Part shown: one piece after another, positions 7,614 through 17,190 of the stretch
Position numbering within the stretch: position 1 is the stretch's first letter
Layout: every line of letters starts with the position of its first letter
Assembly (NCBI RefSeq): GCF_001700435.1
Contig: NZ_LYPC01000012.1
Span: 186,001-250,000 of the forward strand
Reading direction: 5' to 3'
DNA: 64,000 nt
Source of the DNA: Paenibacillus pectinilyticus
GTDB lineage: Bacteria > Bacillota > Bacilli > Paenibacillales > NBRC-103111
Made by a program: the position numbers and the translations under genes
The notes under the pieces: generated by a model
Seen by the model: the letters and a program-made list of their open reading frames with translations, nothing else
The model's database searches: none
Told to the model about the DNA's origin: nothing

Positions 7614-10600
7614 TTGCAATCAAACAGAAGTATAACGAAGGGGCTCATGCAAAGAGTCTCAGCAGCCATTGCGCTGTTATTTGTACTAAACATCTTCATC
7701 CCGATCATCGCATCGGCAACTAGTTTGTTTAATTTACAGTACGATTCAGTGTCGGGTAAAGTTTACGGGTATATTTACTCGGACAAGCCATCGTTATCGG
7801 TAGGTTTAAATGATGAGACTTTTGGGATGCAAATTGCCTATAGTAACTTACAATATACCAATCGTGAAAATAATAATGATTATTACTATTATGATTTGAA
7901 TGAAATTGAAAGTAATGAGAATAAAGGACTTAAGCCAGTAACAGCGGTTGTATACGAAGATTCTAACATGAGTGCGCCGGTATTCTCTTCGAGTAACGAT
8001 GTGACAAATGATGTATATACGTACAATACTGGTGCAATTCCGATTCTTAGTGCACCTACAGATTTGCATGCGAGCATATACCATGGGTATTGGATAATTA
8101 ATTATTCATTGTCTGATTACACTTTCCTAGGTGGTGTAAACGTATATCTCGATGGTAAACAAGTAGGCACTGTCCCTGGTAGGCAGAATCAGTATTCTAT
8201 GCCATATACCTTTAACCAACCAACGGAACATATTCAAATGAAAACATTTAATCTCTTAGGGATTGAATCACCACTGAGTGAGACGCTTACTTTAGTATTC
8301 GATGCGGTGCCTGATGCCTATCACTATCAGGGGCGTGTGTACACGAACGGATATGCATCTGACAATACGAAGTTTGATATTAAGGATGCAAATGGACAAA
8401 TTGTTGAAAGTTTTACATATCATGGACAAGAGATTAAAGGAGATACGTTACTTGGTAATGGTCATTATGAAATAAAACAAAACTCATCTGACATTGATTA
8501 TGGTGGGAAACACTTAGCGTACTATTTCGACTTACCTAGTAATGACTATTCTATTTCTGTGACGAATTCTGCCAATAAGCAGTTCCAGGTGCAATCATAC
8601 TCTACAAATTATGCAGGCTACACAGAGTATGAAGGTCTATACTCTTATGTATATCAATTGGATGTATACATGTATGGAACCTTTAAAGAAGCACCAGTTT
8701 TATTTACTGACAAGGAAGCAGGTCATTGGTTTGCTCCAAATGAAGAGCTTGTAGCATTTACGCCTTCGCAAAATACAGGAGGTCGTTTAGATATCCAATT
8801 TCCTTACGATATGTTTCCGTATCAAGGAGTGGGGTCGCATAATACAACTACTTTAGACACCGAAAACATGACAGGTTCAGACTTCCAAGTCACTAAAGTT
8901 TCGGATGGATCGAATATTAGTATAAAGTCAGTATTCGTTGGCCAACCAGATTTTCGCCCAAGTGGATTATCATTAGTTCTCGATAAAACGTTAGTCGCTG
9001 GAGAGAAATATGTGTTGAAAATGTCCTCTTCAAGCGGTGCTAATGAAATAAGATTACCGTTATGGCCAAGCGAAAAATTTAATATGGCTATTTCACTCTC
9101 GATAGCAAGTGATAAATACGATATCTTCGGAGGAAGATTAATAGATGACTACTTAGAAACTCAAACAGTCAACATTCTACCAACAGGAACTGTTACTGCT
9201 GTAGCAGCAGTAACAGCCAAAATCACAGCTCTGCCTGCGGTTACGAACCTAGTCAAAGAAGACGAAACAGCTGTAAACGCAGCCAAAGCGGCATTTGATC
9301 TTCTTACACCGGCTCAGAAAGCTTTAGTAACTACAGCAGATCAGACCAAATTATCAGATGCCCTAGCTAAGATCGCGGCATTGAAAACGCCTCCTCCGGG
9401 GCTGGGATTTGCATTCCCTATGAATAACTCACCTCAAGCATCAGAGGATGGGGCTACCATCAATACAAGCATGAACACCACGAAAGAAAAAGGCGCGGAC
9501 GGTAAAGAGTTTTCCCGCGTGAAGCTAGACTCGGATGTGTTCACGAAGGCGCTTGATGTAATAAAAGGCAACGACAAGAACCATCAAGTAATTACCTTAG
9601 ATGGAAAAGGCACGGAAGCAGGGGCGAAGCTTGATATTCCAGCGGCTTCTTTGATCGAAGCATGGAAGGCTAATTCCAATATTACGATCGCCATTCAATC
9701 AGACGCAGGAACCTATCAAGTACCAGTCAGCATTTTCAAAGACATTGCTAAGCAAGTAAACAAGGATCTTAAAGATGTGAATGTAACGATTTCCGTGACG
9801 AAGGCGTCGGAGAAATCATACGAAGCACTCCAACAAGCGAATCCAGGCATGAAAACGCTACTTGCCAATCCGATCGAATTTACGATTACAGCAGTATCGG
9901 GCAGTACGAAGGTAGAAATCAATGATTTTTCAGGCACGTACGTGGAGAGAACCATTGTTGTGCCATCTACTGTAGACGGTGACAAAACAACGGTCGTATC
10001 CTTCGACCCAGTCACGGGTAAAATGACATTCATTCCTGCAATTGTGTCACATGTAAAAGGCTCGACGGAGATCACGATTAAATCACCGCATAATAGCATG
10101 TACACATTAGTTGAGCTAAACAAGTCATTCAATGATATCAGCACGCACTGGGCAAAAGCAGACATCGAATTGCTGGCATCGAAATTCATTGTTCAGGGGA
10201 TGAATGAAGCAAGCTTCGCGCCTGAGCAGCACGTAACTCGCGCACAATTTGCATCCATGCTTGTTTCTGCGCTAGCGGTCCCACAAGATGCGAAGTCATC
10301 CTCTTTTGTAGATGTGAAAAAGGACGATTGGTTTGCAGGCGCAGTAGGTACTGCTGCTAAACTCGGACTTGTTGAAGGTAACAGCGCCGGAGAATTCCTT
10401 CCGAATGCGGACATTACTAGAGAACAAATGGCCGTGATGATATCGCGTGCACTGAAGATTTCTGGTAAAGAAGCACAGTCAGTGCAACAAGATAAGCTTT
10501 CCAGTTTTACAGATAATGGAGCCATAAGCGATTGGGCGAAAACGGCCATTGCACAATCACTGGCAGCGGGTATTGTTAATGGTCTGTCAGAGCAAACTTT

Positions 10601-10682
10601 TGCGCCGCAGGAAAATGCAACAAGAGCACAAGCGACGGTCATGCTCAAACGGTTCTTGCAGTATGTAGATTTTATCAACTAA
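7614..10682 (+). CDS. Large exported protein with three C-terminal SLH domains
   Basis: The 1022-aa protein starts at TTG 7614 after GAGGGGGA. A signal peptide covers about residues 1-36 (AIALLFVLNIFIPIIASA). A long beta-rich N-terminal region, rich in Tyr, Asn and Ser, is not recognised. Residues ~525-590 hold a short helical linker module (VNAAKAAFDLLTPAQKALV). The last ~180 residues are three SLH repeats: FNDISTHWAKADIELL, FVDVKKDDWFAGAV and FTDNGAISDWAKTAI. SLH domains bind pyruvylated secondary wall polymer, so the protein should sit on the cell surface. It is probably transcribed alone and divergent from the glycan polymerase gene. Confidence 0.85.
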   Translation: MQSNRSITKGLMQRVSAAIALLFVLNIFIPIIASATSLFNLQYDSVSGKVYGYIYSDKPSLSVGLNDETFGMQIAYSNLQYTNRENNNDYYYYDLNEIESNENKGLKPVTAVVYEDSNMSAPVFSSSNDVTNDVYTYNTGAIPILSAPTDLHASIYHGYWIINYSLSDYTFLGGVNVYLDGKQVGTVPGRQNQYSMPYTFNQPTEHIQMKTFNLLGIESPLSETLTLVFDAVPDAYHYQGRVYTNGYASDNTKFDIKDANGQIVESFTYHGQEIKGDTLLGNGHYEIKQNSSDIDYGGKHLAYYFDLPSNDYSISVTNSANKQFQVQSYSTNYAGYTEYEGLYSYVYQLDVYMYGTFKEAPVLFTDKEAGHWFAPNEELVAFTPSQNTGGRLDIQFPYDMFPYQGVGSHNTTTLDTENMTGSDFQVTKVSDGSNISIKSVFVGQPDFRPSGLSLVLDKTLVAGEKYVLKMSSSSGANEIRLPLWPSEKFNMAISLSIASDKYDIFGGRLIDDYLETQTVNILPTGTVTAVAAVTAKITALPAVTNLVKEDETAVNAAKAAFDLLTPAQKALVTTADQTKLSDALAKIAALKTPPPGLGFAFPMNNSPQASEDGATINTSMNTTKEKGADGKEFSRVKLDSDVFTKALDVIKGNDKNHQVITLDGKGTEAGAKLDIPAASLIEAWKANSNITIAIQSDAGTYQVPVSIFKDIAKQVNKDLKDVNVTISVTKASEKSYEALQQANPGMKTLLANPIEFTITAVSGSTKVEINDFSGTYVERTIVVPSTVDGDKTTVVSFDPVTGKMTFIPAIVSHVKGSTEITIKSPHNSMYTLVELNKSFNDISTHWAKADIELLASKFIVQGMNEASFAPEQHVTRAQFASMLVSALAVPQDAKSSSFVDVKKDDWFAGAVGTAAKLGLVEGNSAGEFLPNADITREQMAVMISRALKISGKEAQSVQQDKLSSFTDNGAISDWAKTAIAQSLAAGIVNGLSEQTFAPQENATRAQATVMLKRFLQYVDFIN

Positions 10683-10697
10683 GGCTCACATACCATG

Positions 10698-10727
10698 ATC
10701 CTCCTACTTGTGTAGGGGGATTTTTTT
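10698..10727 (+). terminator. Terminator of the SLH protein gene
   Basis: ATCCTCCTAC (10698-10707) pairs with GTAGGGGGAT (10712-10721) around a 4-nt loop and is followed by seven T. It lies directly after the stop at 10682. Confidence 0.85.
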
Positions 10728-10794
10728 CGTACAGGCAGGAAGCGAAACCTTTTATTCCCAATTTCGTCTATATTTATGTGGGAGGTAAAAGCCG

Positions 10795-11334
10795 ATGATG
10801 ACGTTGTTTATGGTTTGTTTCTTTGTGGGCCTCATTCTTACGCTGCTCATTACTCTTTTCGGTGTGGATAGCTTTGAGCTGCATGGGGATGCGGGTGGTG
10901 CACAGGGTCATGGTCATGTCCATGGGGGGCCGTCAGTGTTCAACATGTCCTCGTTGCTCGCAGGGGTGACTGTGTTCGGCGGTATGGGCTATGTCCTGAA
11001 CAAAGTAGGCATGACGAGTGCCTTGCTCGTTCTGCTCATTGCAATAGCCGCTGGTCTTGTGATGGGTTGGTTGTTTTTTCTTTTGTACGCGAAGGTGATT
11101 TATAAGCATGATGACAGTATGAAGGAGAGCGATTTCCAGCTGAGCGGTCAGTTGGGGAAGCTTACGGTGCCGATTATTGGAGAAGGTATTGGCGAAATGG
11201 TGTATGTACTCCAAGGTACGAAGCGCTCGATCAGTGTTCGATCAGAGAACGGTGAGTCCATCGCGAAAGGGACGAAGGTTGTTATTTTAAATATGAGTAA
11301 AGGTGTGGCTACGGTAATGGCATTTGGCGATTAA
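10795..11334 (+). CDS. NfeD-like membrane protein, flotillin partner (YuaF-type)
   Basis: The 179-aa protein has an N-terminal membrane segment (LFMVCFFVGLILTLLITLF), a His/Gly-rich loop (HGHVHGG), a long second hydrophobic region (about 50-100) and a C-terminal OB-fold-like part (LSGQLGKLTVPIIGEGIGEMVYVL). NfeD family proteins are paired with flotillins and help organise membrane domains. This gene ends 48 nt before the flotillin gene, the usual operon order yuaF-floT. The start ATG 10795 follows GGGAGG. Confidence 0.8.
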   Translation: MMTLFMVCFFVGLILTLLITLFGVDSFELHGDAGGAQGHGHVHGGPSVFNMSSLLAGVTVFGGMGYVLNKVGMTSALLVLLIAIAAGLVMGWLFFLLYAKVIYKHDDSMKESDFQLSGQLGKLTVPIIGEGIGEMVYVLQGTKRSISVRSENGESIAKGTKVVILNMSKGVATVMAFGD

Positions 11335-11382
11335 GGTTCGAGGTTCAACAAATAGCAGAAGATCGTGGGAGGTTGTGCAGAT

Positions 11383-12825
11383 ATGCTGACAGTGTTGTAC
11401 ATGGTAGTTGGTATTGTTATTGTCGTTTTTATTTTACTAGGGTCGATTGTAAAAGCTTATAAGAAAGTGCCGCCGAATGAGGCGATGATTGTTTTTGGTC
11501 TAGGAGGCAAAAGAGTCGTGCAAGGCGGCGGGACGTTCGTAATCCCCGGTTTTCAGAGCTATAAGACCATCTCCATGATGCTTATGAGTTTTGACGTGAA
11601 GCCCGAGCAGCCGATGTTCTCTCAGCAAGGGATTCGTCTTAAGATCGAGGCTGTCGCTCAGATCAAAATCCAAAGCGACCCGATCGCAATTGCGACGGCT
11701 TCCGAGCAGTTCCTTGACCATACGATGGCGGAGCGGGAAACGATGATTTTACATTCCGTAGAGGGGCATTTACGGGGATTAGTCGGGCAGTTGACCGTTG
11801 AATCCATTCTAAAGAACCCGGATGAGCTCAATAGTAAGATGAGGGAAACGTGTTCAGAGGATTTGGATAAAATGGGACTGAACCTCATCTCCTTCGTGCT
11901 CAAGCGAGTGGCGGATGATCAAGGCTACATCGAGAACCTCGGTGTACCTGAAGTGGAGCGCATTCGCAAAAGTGCGAGTATCGCGAGGGCTGAAGTCGAG
12001 CGGGATATCCTTATACGCCAGGCGGACACGGAGAAGGAGTCGGCCATCCGCAAAGCGGAAGCGCATCAATTAATGATTGAAGCGGAGAGCGCGGCATCGG
12101 CCAAAGAGGCGCAATACCGAAAGGAGCTCAGCATGAAGGAAGCTGAGTTCAAGCAGGAGACGACGAGTCGTCAGGCGGAAGCGGATCTGGCTTATGAATT
12201 GAAGCAAAAGCAAATTCAGCAGTTATTGGTGACGGAGCAAGTACGTATCCGTCAGATGGAAGCGGAGGCGAACAAAACCGTTCGCCAAATCGAGGTCGAG
12301 CTGAAGCAGAAGGAGCTCGAGGCTTCTGTTATTAAACCGGCCGAAGCAGAAAAGCTGACGGCGATTATGCGTGCCGAGGTGAGCAAGCAGCGGCAAATTC
12401 TTGAGGCCGAGGCGGACGCCGAGTCGACGAGAAAGCGCGGCGAAGCCACGGCGGAAGCGGAGCTCGCCAAAGGGAAGGCGAACGCCGAGGTCGTGCGCCT
12501 AGCAGGGCTTGCGGAAGCGGAGGCGTTGGAGAAGAAAGCCGAAGCCTACAAGCAGTACACGCAGGCGGCGGTGACGGTAGAGATTCTTCGCATCCTGCCG
12601 GAGCTGGCGGAGAAAATTGCTGCACCTTTGAGCAACGTGGATAAAATCACGGTGATCTCACAGGACGGTTCGACGTCTGGCGTGAACCGAATCACCGGCG
12701 ATATCGCGAAAATGATCGCGCAGGTGCCGGAAATCACTCAGACGCTCACAGGCAAAAGCGTGACTGACTTGGCGCGCGCGTTCTTAGGCGCTGAGGCGGA
12801 TCCTACTTTGAAAAGGGAGGAGTAG
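11383..12825 (+). CDS. floT: Flotillin
   Basis: The 480-aa protein has one N-terminal membrane helix (VLYMVVGIVIVVFILLGSIV). An SPFH/PHB domain follows (about 25-200, with PPNEAMIVFGLGGKRVV and DKMGLNLISFVLKRV). Next is a long Ala/Glu-rich coiled coil with many AEA repeats (about 210-410), then a C-terminal oligomerisation region ending in PEITQTLTGKSVTDLARAFLG. Flotillins scaffold membrane microdomains. ATG 11383 is preferred to GTG 11365 because GGGAGG at 11367-11372 lies 10 nt before it. It follows its NfeD partner in one operon. Confidence 0.9.
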   Translation: MLTVLYMVVGIVIVVFILLGSIVKAYKKVPPNEAMIVFGLGGKRVVQGGGTFVIPGFQSYKTISMMLMSFDVKPEQPMFSQQGIRLKIEAVAQIKIQSDPIAIATASEQFLDHTMAERETMILHSVEGHLRGLVGQLTVESILKNPDELNSKMRETCSEDLDKMGLNLISFVLKRVADDQGYIENLGVPEVERIRKSASIARAEVERDILIRQADTEKESAIRKAEAHQLMIEAESAASAKEAQYRKELSMKEAEFKQETTSRQAEADLAYELKQKQIQQLLVTEQVRIRQMEAEANKTVRQIEVELKQKELEASVIKPAEAEKLTAIMRAEVSKQRQILEAEADAESTRKRGEATAEAELAKGKANAEVVRLAGLAEAEALEKKAEAYKQYTQAAVTVEILRILPELAEKIAAPLSNVDKITVISQDGSTSGVNRITGDIAKMIAQVPEITQTLTGKSVTDLARAFLGAEADPTLKREE

Positions 12826-12831
12826 GGGATA

Positions 12832-13197
12832 CTGTAAGGCACGGAAAGGGCCTTACAGGCGAAGCCTGCCGAGGAATCGGGCACTTCCCGCCGGCGTAAC
12901 GCCTCAAAAGGGCGTTACAGCCCCGCTCTTCCGCGCGTCGGCAGCCGTAAGGCCCCAAAGGGGCGTTACAGGCGAAGCCGGCCGAGGAATCGGGCAGTTA
13001 TCGCTGGCGTAAGGCCCCAAAAGGGCGTTACAGCCCCACTCTTCCGCGCATCGGCAGCCGTAAGGCCCCAAAGGGGCCCTAAGTGCGAAGCCTGCCAAGG
13101 AATCGGGCACTTCCCGCTGGCGTAACGCCTCAAAAGGGCGTTACAGCCCCACTCTTCCGCGCGTCGGCAGCCGTAAGGCCCAAAAAAGGCCTTACAT
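12832..13197 (+). repeat. Three tandem copies of a 113-bp hairpin-containing unit
   Basis: Units begin at 12859, 12972 and 13085, exactly 113 bp apart and highly similar. Each contains two short inverted repeats of the form GTAACGCC...GGGCGTTAC and GTAAGGCCCC...GGGGCGTTAC. Related half-units flank the array (12832 and about 13172). The array therefore holds about seven GC-rich stem-loops in 366 bp. It lies directly after floT. No T run is present, so it is not an ordinary terminator. Open frames inside it are by-products of the repeat. The stretch 13198-13408 holds nothing else I recognise. Confidence 0.85.
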
Positions 13198-13408
13198 CTC
13201 CAGCGAGCGCTATCACGACTGCACAAACAATACCCCGTGTGCACGCCAATCAAGGCCGCCCTCTCCAACCGAGAGCGTGGCCTATTTCTTTTGCCCAAAA
13301 TGCTAGAATTCTCAGAGATATCAAGCGAAATTTGTCGGATTACGTTACAATAGAAGGGATGCGGGCCTACTTCGCAGCGAAGATAGTTTCATAGAGATGA
13401 GGCGTAGT

Positions 13409-14899
13409 ATGCAGATATATCGAAAGTTTCTACGTGATCTTTTGCGAAATTATATCATGGGCTCCGGTATTGCGGTGCTCGTTGTTGGCGGGGTTATTAT
13501 CTCGACGACTCTCTCGATCTCGAACACGGAGTTGTTCCGTTTGTTTTTTATTTTGGTGTCTTCGTTATGCGTCATGATGCTCGCGGAGTTCATGATGTTT
13601 CGCAGGCACATAAGGCCTATACGCGATATGCTGCGGGAGACCCAACCAGCTCTCGCAACGATCCGAGCAGCGTACTTACAGACGCACCGTTTCCCGGCAT
13701 TATCGGTTATGCGAATTATGGGACCGCATTTTCTGGGGCTGTCGATCCCCGCTGTGGCGATGGCAAGCATCGGCATTGCTCGTGGATGGCTGAGCCTGCC
13801 TGCTTATTACATTGGCTTAGCTGGTGTTGGCGCTATTTTAATCGCGAGTATGCATGCGTTACTGGAGTTTTTTACGACGGTGCAAGCGATCCAGCCGATG
13901 CTGATCCATATCCGCGAGTTAGGGAAGCGAATGTACGGCGAAGACGTCTCTTTGGATGGTCGCGTGATTGTTTCGATTCAGCGGAAGTTTCAGCTTAGTG
14001 CCTTTTTAATCGGCACGATGCCGTTATTTCTTTTTAGCCTGGCAACGCAAATTCGGTTAAGTTCCAGTGAGGCCAGCTCCAGTCTTACCGTGGATTATTG
14101 GAAATGGGCAGCAATTATTCTTCTGCTAGGGGTGGGCTTTTCTTCCTTAGGTGCACGTATGTTGGCAAGGGATATTCAACAGCCGATCGAAGATTTACAT
14201 AGGGTCATGAAAGAAGTGCAGTCCGGCGATCTCAAAGTAAGAGCTTCGGATTTATATTCAGATGAGTTTTCGCGATTAATCGCAGGTTTTAACCATATGG
14301 TGAAGGGCTTGGATGCCCGTGAAAAAATGAACAATCAGCTCCTCCAAAGCTACTACACGACTCTCGCTGCAGCGTTAGATGCTAGGGATGCGTACACGGC
14401 GGGACATTCCACACGCGTTGCTAAGTATTCCCTGATGATCGGACGTGCGGTGAACCTGAATGAACAAGAGCTCGATTGGTTGAACAAAACAGCACTGCTG
14501 CACGATATCGGCAAAATCGGGGTGCGTGATGCGGTTCTCTTAAAGGATGGTCGACTAACCGACGAGGAGTTCGAGCAAATCAAACGTCACCCTGATCTGG
14601 GGGAGTCGATTTTGAAGCAAATTGAGCCTGCAGAGGCGATGGCTCCTTTGCTGCCGGGCGTGCGCTCGCACCACGAGCGCTATGATGGTGCCGGGTATCC
14701 GGATGGCCTGAAGGGCCAGGATATCCCGCTCAATGGCCGTATTATCGCGGTGGCGGATGCGTTCGATGCGATGACGTCCGATCGGCCGTATCGGAAGGGA
14801 ATGCCCGTCGAGAAGGCCATAGCCATTCTCGCAGAGGGGAAGGGGACCCAGTGGGATCCCCGATTTGTCCAAGGCTTTATCGATGCTTTCAAAATATAA
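13409..14899 (+). CDS. HD-GYP domain membrane phosphodiesterase
   Basis: The 496-aa protein has several membrane helices in the first ~260 residues, a HAMP-like segment (ARDIQQPIEDLHRVMKEVQ) and a C-terminal HD-GYP domain. Key motifs are present: HSTRVA, LLHDIGKIGV, HHERYDGAGYPDGL and ADAFDAMTSDRPYR. HD-GYP enzymes hydrolyse c-di-GMP, so the protein likely lowers c-di-GMP in response to a membrane signal. A diguanylate cyclase is also encoded in this window (28728-29660). ATG 13409 has GAGG six nt upstream; ATG 13397 is also possible but has no clear RBS. Confidence 0.85.
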   Translation: MQIYRKFLRDLLRNYIMGSGIAVLVVGGVIISTTLSISNTELFRLFFILVSSLCVMMLAEFMMFRRHIRPIRDMLRETQPALATIRAAYLQTHRFPALSVMRIMGPHFLGLSIPAVAMASIGIARGWLSLPAYYIGLAGVGAILIASMHALLEFFTTVQAIQPMLIHIRELGKRMYGEDVSLDGRVIVSIQRKFQLSAFLIGTMPLFLFSLATQIRLSSSEASSSLTVDYWKWAAIILLLGVGFSSLGARMLARDIQQPIEDLHRVMKEVQSGDLKVRASDLYSDEFSRLIAGFNHMVKGLDAREKMNNQLLQSYYTTLAAALDARDAYTAGHSTRVAKYSLMIGRAVNLNEQELDWLNKTALLHDIGKIGVRDAVLLKDGRLTDEEFEQIKRHPDLGESILKQIEPAEAMAPLLPGVRSHHERYDGAGYPDGLKGQDIPLNGRIIAVADAFDAMTSDRPYRKGMPVEKAIAILAEGKGTQWDPRFVQGFIDAFKI

Positions 14900-14903
14900 G
14901 CAC

Positions 14904-14966
14904 CTCCCGCTCATTGATAGATTCCTTCGAATTTGGGGAAAACTGGATGAAAGAGCGGGAGTTTTT
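14904..14966 (+). terminator. Terminator of the HD-GYP gene
   Basis: CTCCCGCTC (14904-14912) pairs with GAGCGGGAG (14953-14961) across a long loop of about 40 nt and is followed by TTTTT. It starts a few bases after the stop codon. Confidence 0.65.
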
Positions 14967-15036
14967 GTGCTAAGTTTCTGGTATGGGAAATTTAATCCGT
15001 AGCTTAGAGCTACTTCGATAAGAGAGTTGAATTCAA

Positions 15037-17142
15037 ATGAGTGCTACGAACGCCACACACCGTCTAGTCATGGACACGCAGTGTCCTTTTTGCAGTGTCC
15101 AATGTAAAATGCAGGTCATCCAAGAGCAGAATCCCACAGACGGTCGTTCCACCTTCTCGGTGATTCCAACGTATAATGCGGCTTCCGAGGGCCGCCTCTG
15201 CATCAAAGGTGTCTATGCGCACGAGCATGTGTTCATGGGAGACCGTCTGTTGCACCCCATGCAGAAAAAGGACGGTCACTTCGTCCCCATCTCTTGGGAA
15301 GCTGCCTACGAGCTCATGGCGAGTAAGTTTACAGCGCTTGGCGAGCAGTACGGTAAGCACGCTGTGGGCGTGTATGGTGGCGGATCTTTAACGAACGAAT
15401 CGGCCTATCTGTTGGGCAAATTCGCGCGTGTCGCGCTGCAGACGAAATATATCGACTATAACGGCAGGTTCTGTATGTCGGCAGCTGCTTCTGCTGGGGT
15501 TAAGGTGCTGGGCATCGACCGTGGATTGACGAACCAAATCGCAGATATCGCGCTTGCCGACTGCATCGTGCTGGCAGGGACGAATATTGCGGAGTGTCAG
15601 CCGACGCTTATGCCTTTTTTCAAGAGGGCGAAAGCCAGAGGTGCCTTCATCATCGCCATCGATCCAAGAGAAACGGGGACAACGCGGATGGCTAATTTGC
15701 ATCTCAAAGTGAAACCAGGCATGGATGCGACGTTGGTGAACGGGATGCTGAAAATTTTGCTGGATGAGGGGCTGGTCGATCAAACCTTTACTAGGGAGCG
15801 CACGCAAGGTTTTGCGGAGCTTGAGGCGCATCTTGCAGCGCTCGATTTAGCGGGAATTGCGGAGTTAACGGGCATATCTATCGAGCTGATCCGCCAAGCG
15901 GCAATGGCCTACGGTCAAGCGGCGACAGGGATGGTTTTCACAGCAAGAGGGGTCGAACAGCAGACGGATGGGCATATGACGGTTCGGAATTTTCTGAATC
16001 TGGTGCTGTTAACGGGTAAAATCGGCAAACCTGGCTGCGGCTACGGTGCCGTGACGGGGCAAGGGAATGGGCAGGGCGGCAGGGAACATGGACAAAAAGC
16101 CGATCAGCTTCCAGGCTACCGACTTATCGAAAATCCTGAGGATCGCGCCTATGTTGCGAGTGTTTGGGGCATCGATCCTGCCGAGCTGCCGGGCAAAGGT
16201 GTATCTGCCTACGAAATGATGGTGAAAGCTCATAAGCAGGAGATCCGTGGCCTTTTTGTGATGGCTTCGAATCCGCTGCTGTCGAATCCGAATGCGAATT
16301 TGGTGGAGGCAGCGCTAAGCAAGCTCGACTTCCTCGTTGTGGCGGATTTCCTGATGTCGGAGACAGCCCAGATGGCTGATTTGATTTTGCCTGCGACAGC
16401 GTTTCTTGAAAATGCAGGAACGCTCACGAATTTCGAGGGACGTGTCCTGTTGCGGGAGGCCGGGCGGCCTGCGCCGGGGGAAGCGAAGCCAGATTGGCAG
16501 ATCCTTTGTGAATTGGCAGAGGAGCTGGGTAGAGGTAAATACTTCCGTTATGAGCGCGTAGAAGATATTTTTGATGAGCTTCGGTTGGCTAGCCGTGGCG
16601 GCGTGGCGGATTATTACGGCATTACGTATGACCGTCTGCGTGCGGAAGAAGGAGTTTATTGGCCTTGTCCAGAGCTAGGTCATCCTGGTGTGCACCGGTT
16701 GTTCGAGGCCTCGTTTCCACTCCCTGAGGGGAGGGCATTATTGACGACGGTGGCGAATCATTTGCCGAAGGAGCAGGTGGATGAGCAGTTCCCGCTGATT
16801 TTAACGACAGGCCGGGTGCTTTCGCATTATTTGACCGGTGAGCAGACTCGCAGGAGTCCCCACTTAGCTAAACGAGATGAGGAATCCTTCATGGAGATTC
16901 ATCCCGAGACGGCAGGGAAATACAGTATCACCGACGATAGTGTTGTGAAAATAACGTCAAGACGCGGCACCATTCAGGTCCGCAGCAGGTTCAAATCCAG
17001 TATACGGACGGATACGATATTCGTTCCGATGCACTGGGGCGCCGATCAAAACGTCAATGTACTGACGCATGATGCATTGGATCCCTTTTGTCGGATGCCC
17101 GGATTTAAGGTTTGTGCGGTGAGCGTTAGCTCGACTATATAG
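15037..17142 (+). CDS. Molybdopterin oxidoreductase, assimilatory nitrate reductase catalytic-subunit type
   Basis: The 701-aa cytosolic enzyme has an N-terminal 4Fe-4S site (C16-x2-C19-x3-C23 and C54 in GRLCIKG). The likely Mo-ligand Cys is C146 in YNGRFCMSAA. The stretch GQGNGQGGREHGQKADQLPG is typical of NasC/NarB-type nitrate reductases. The C-terminal molydopterin-dinucleotide-binding fold includes LTTGRVLSHYLTGEQTRRS. It would reduce nitrate to nitrite with electrons from a separate partner. No electron-transfer subunit, nitrite reductase, transporter or molybdenum-cofactor gene is adjacent, so a different oxidoreductase role (formate dehydrogenase-like) cannot be excluded. Length matches NasC. 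Confidence 0.75.
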   Translation: MSATNATHRLVMDTQCPFCSVQCKMQVIQEQNPTDGRSTFSVIPTYNAASEGRLCIKGVYAHEHVFMGDRLLHPMQKKDGHFVPISWEAAYELMASKFTALGEQYGKHAVGVYGGGSLTNESAYLLGKFARVALQTKYIDYNGRFCMSAAASAGVKVLGIDRGLTNQIADIALADCIVLAGTNIAECQPTLMPFFKRAKARGAFIIAIDPRETGTTRMANLHLKVKPGMDATLVNGMLKILLDEGLVDQTFTRERTQGFAELEAHLAALDLAGIAELTGISIELIRQAAMAYGQAATGMVFTARGVEQQTDGHMTVRNFLNLVLLTGKIGKPGCGYGAVTGQGNGQGGREHGQKADQLPGYRLIENPEDRAYVASVWGIDPAELPGKGVSAYEMMVKAHKQEIRGLFVMASNPLLSNPNANLVEAALSKLDFLVVADFLMSETAQMADLILPATAFLENAGTLTNFEGRVLLREAGRPAPGEAKPDWQILCELAEELGRGKYFRYERVEDIFDELRLASRGGVADYYGITYDRLRAEEGVYWPCPELGHPGVHRLFEASFPLPEGRALLTTVANHLPKEQVDEQFPLILTTGRVLSHYLTGEQTRRSPHLAKRDEESFMEIHPETAGKYSITDDSVVKITSRRGTIQVRSRFKSSIRTDTIFVPMHWGADQNVNVLTHDALDPFCRMPGFKVCAVSVSSTI

Positions 17143-17190
17143 GCAGTCCAACCAACCTCCGCTATAATAGTAGCAAAAGGAGCTGATCAT

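Noticed and set aside
12246..12737. Antisense frames within the flotillin gene
   Set aside because: They are by-products of the Ala/Glu codon pattern of the coiled coil.
12904..13394. Several overlapping frames in the 113-bp array
   Set aside because: They repeat with the hairpin units and lack start signals.
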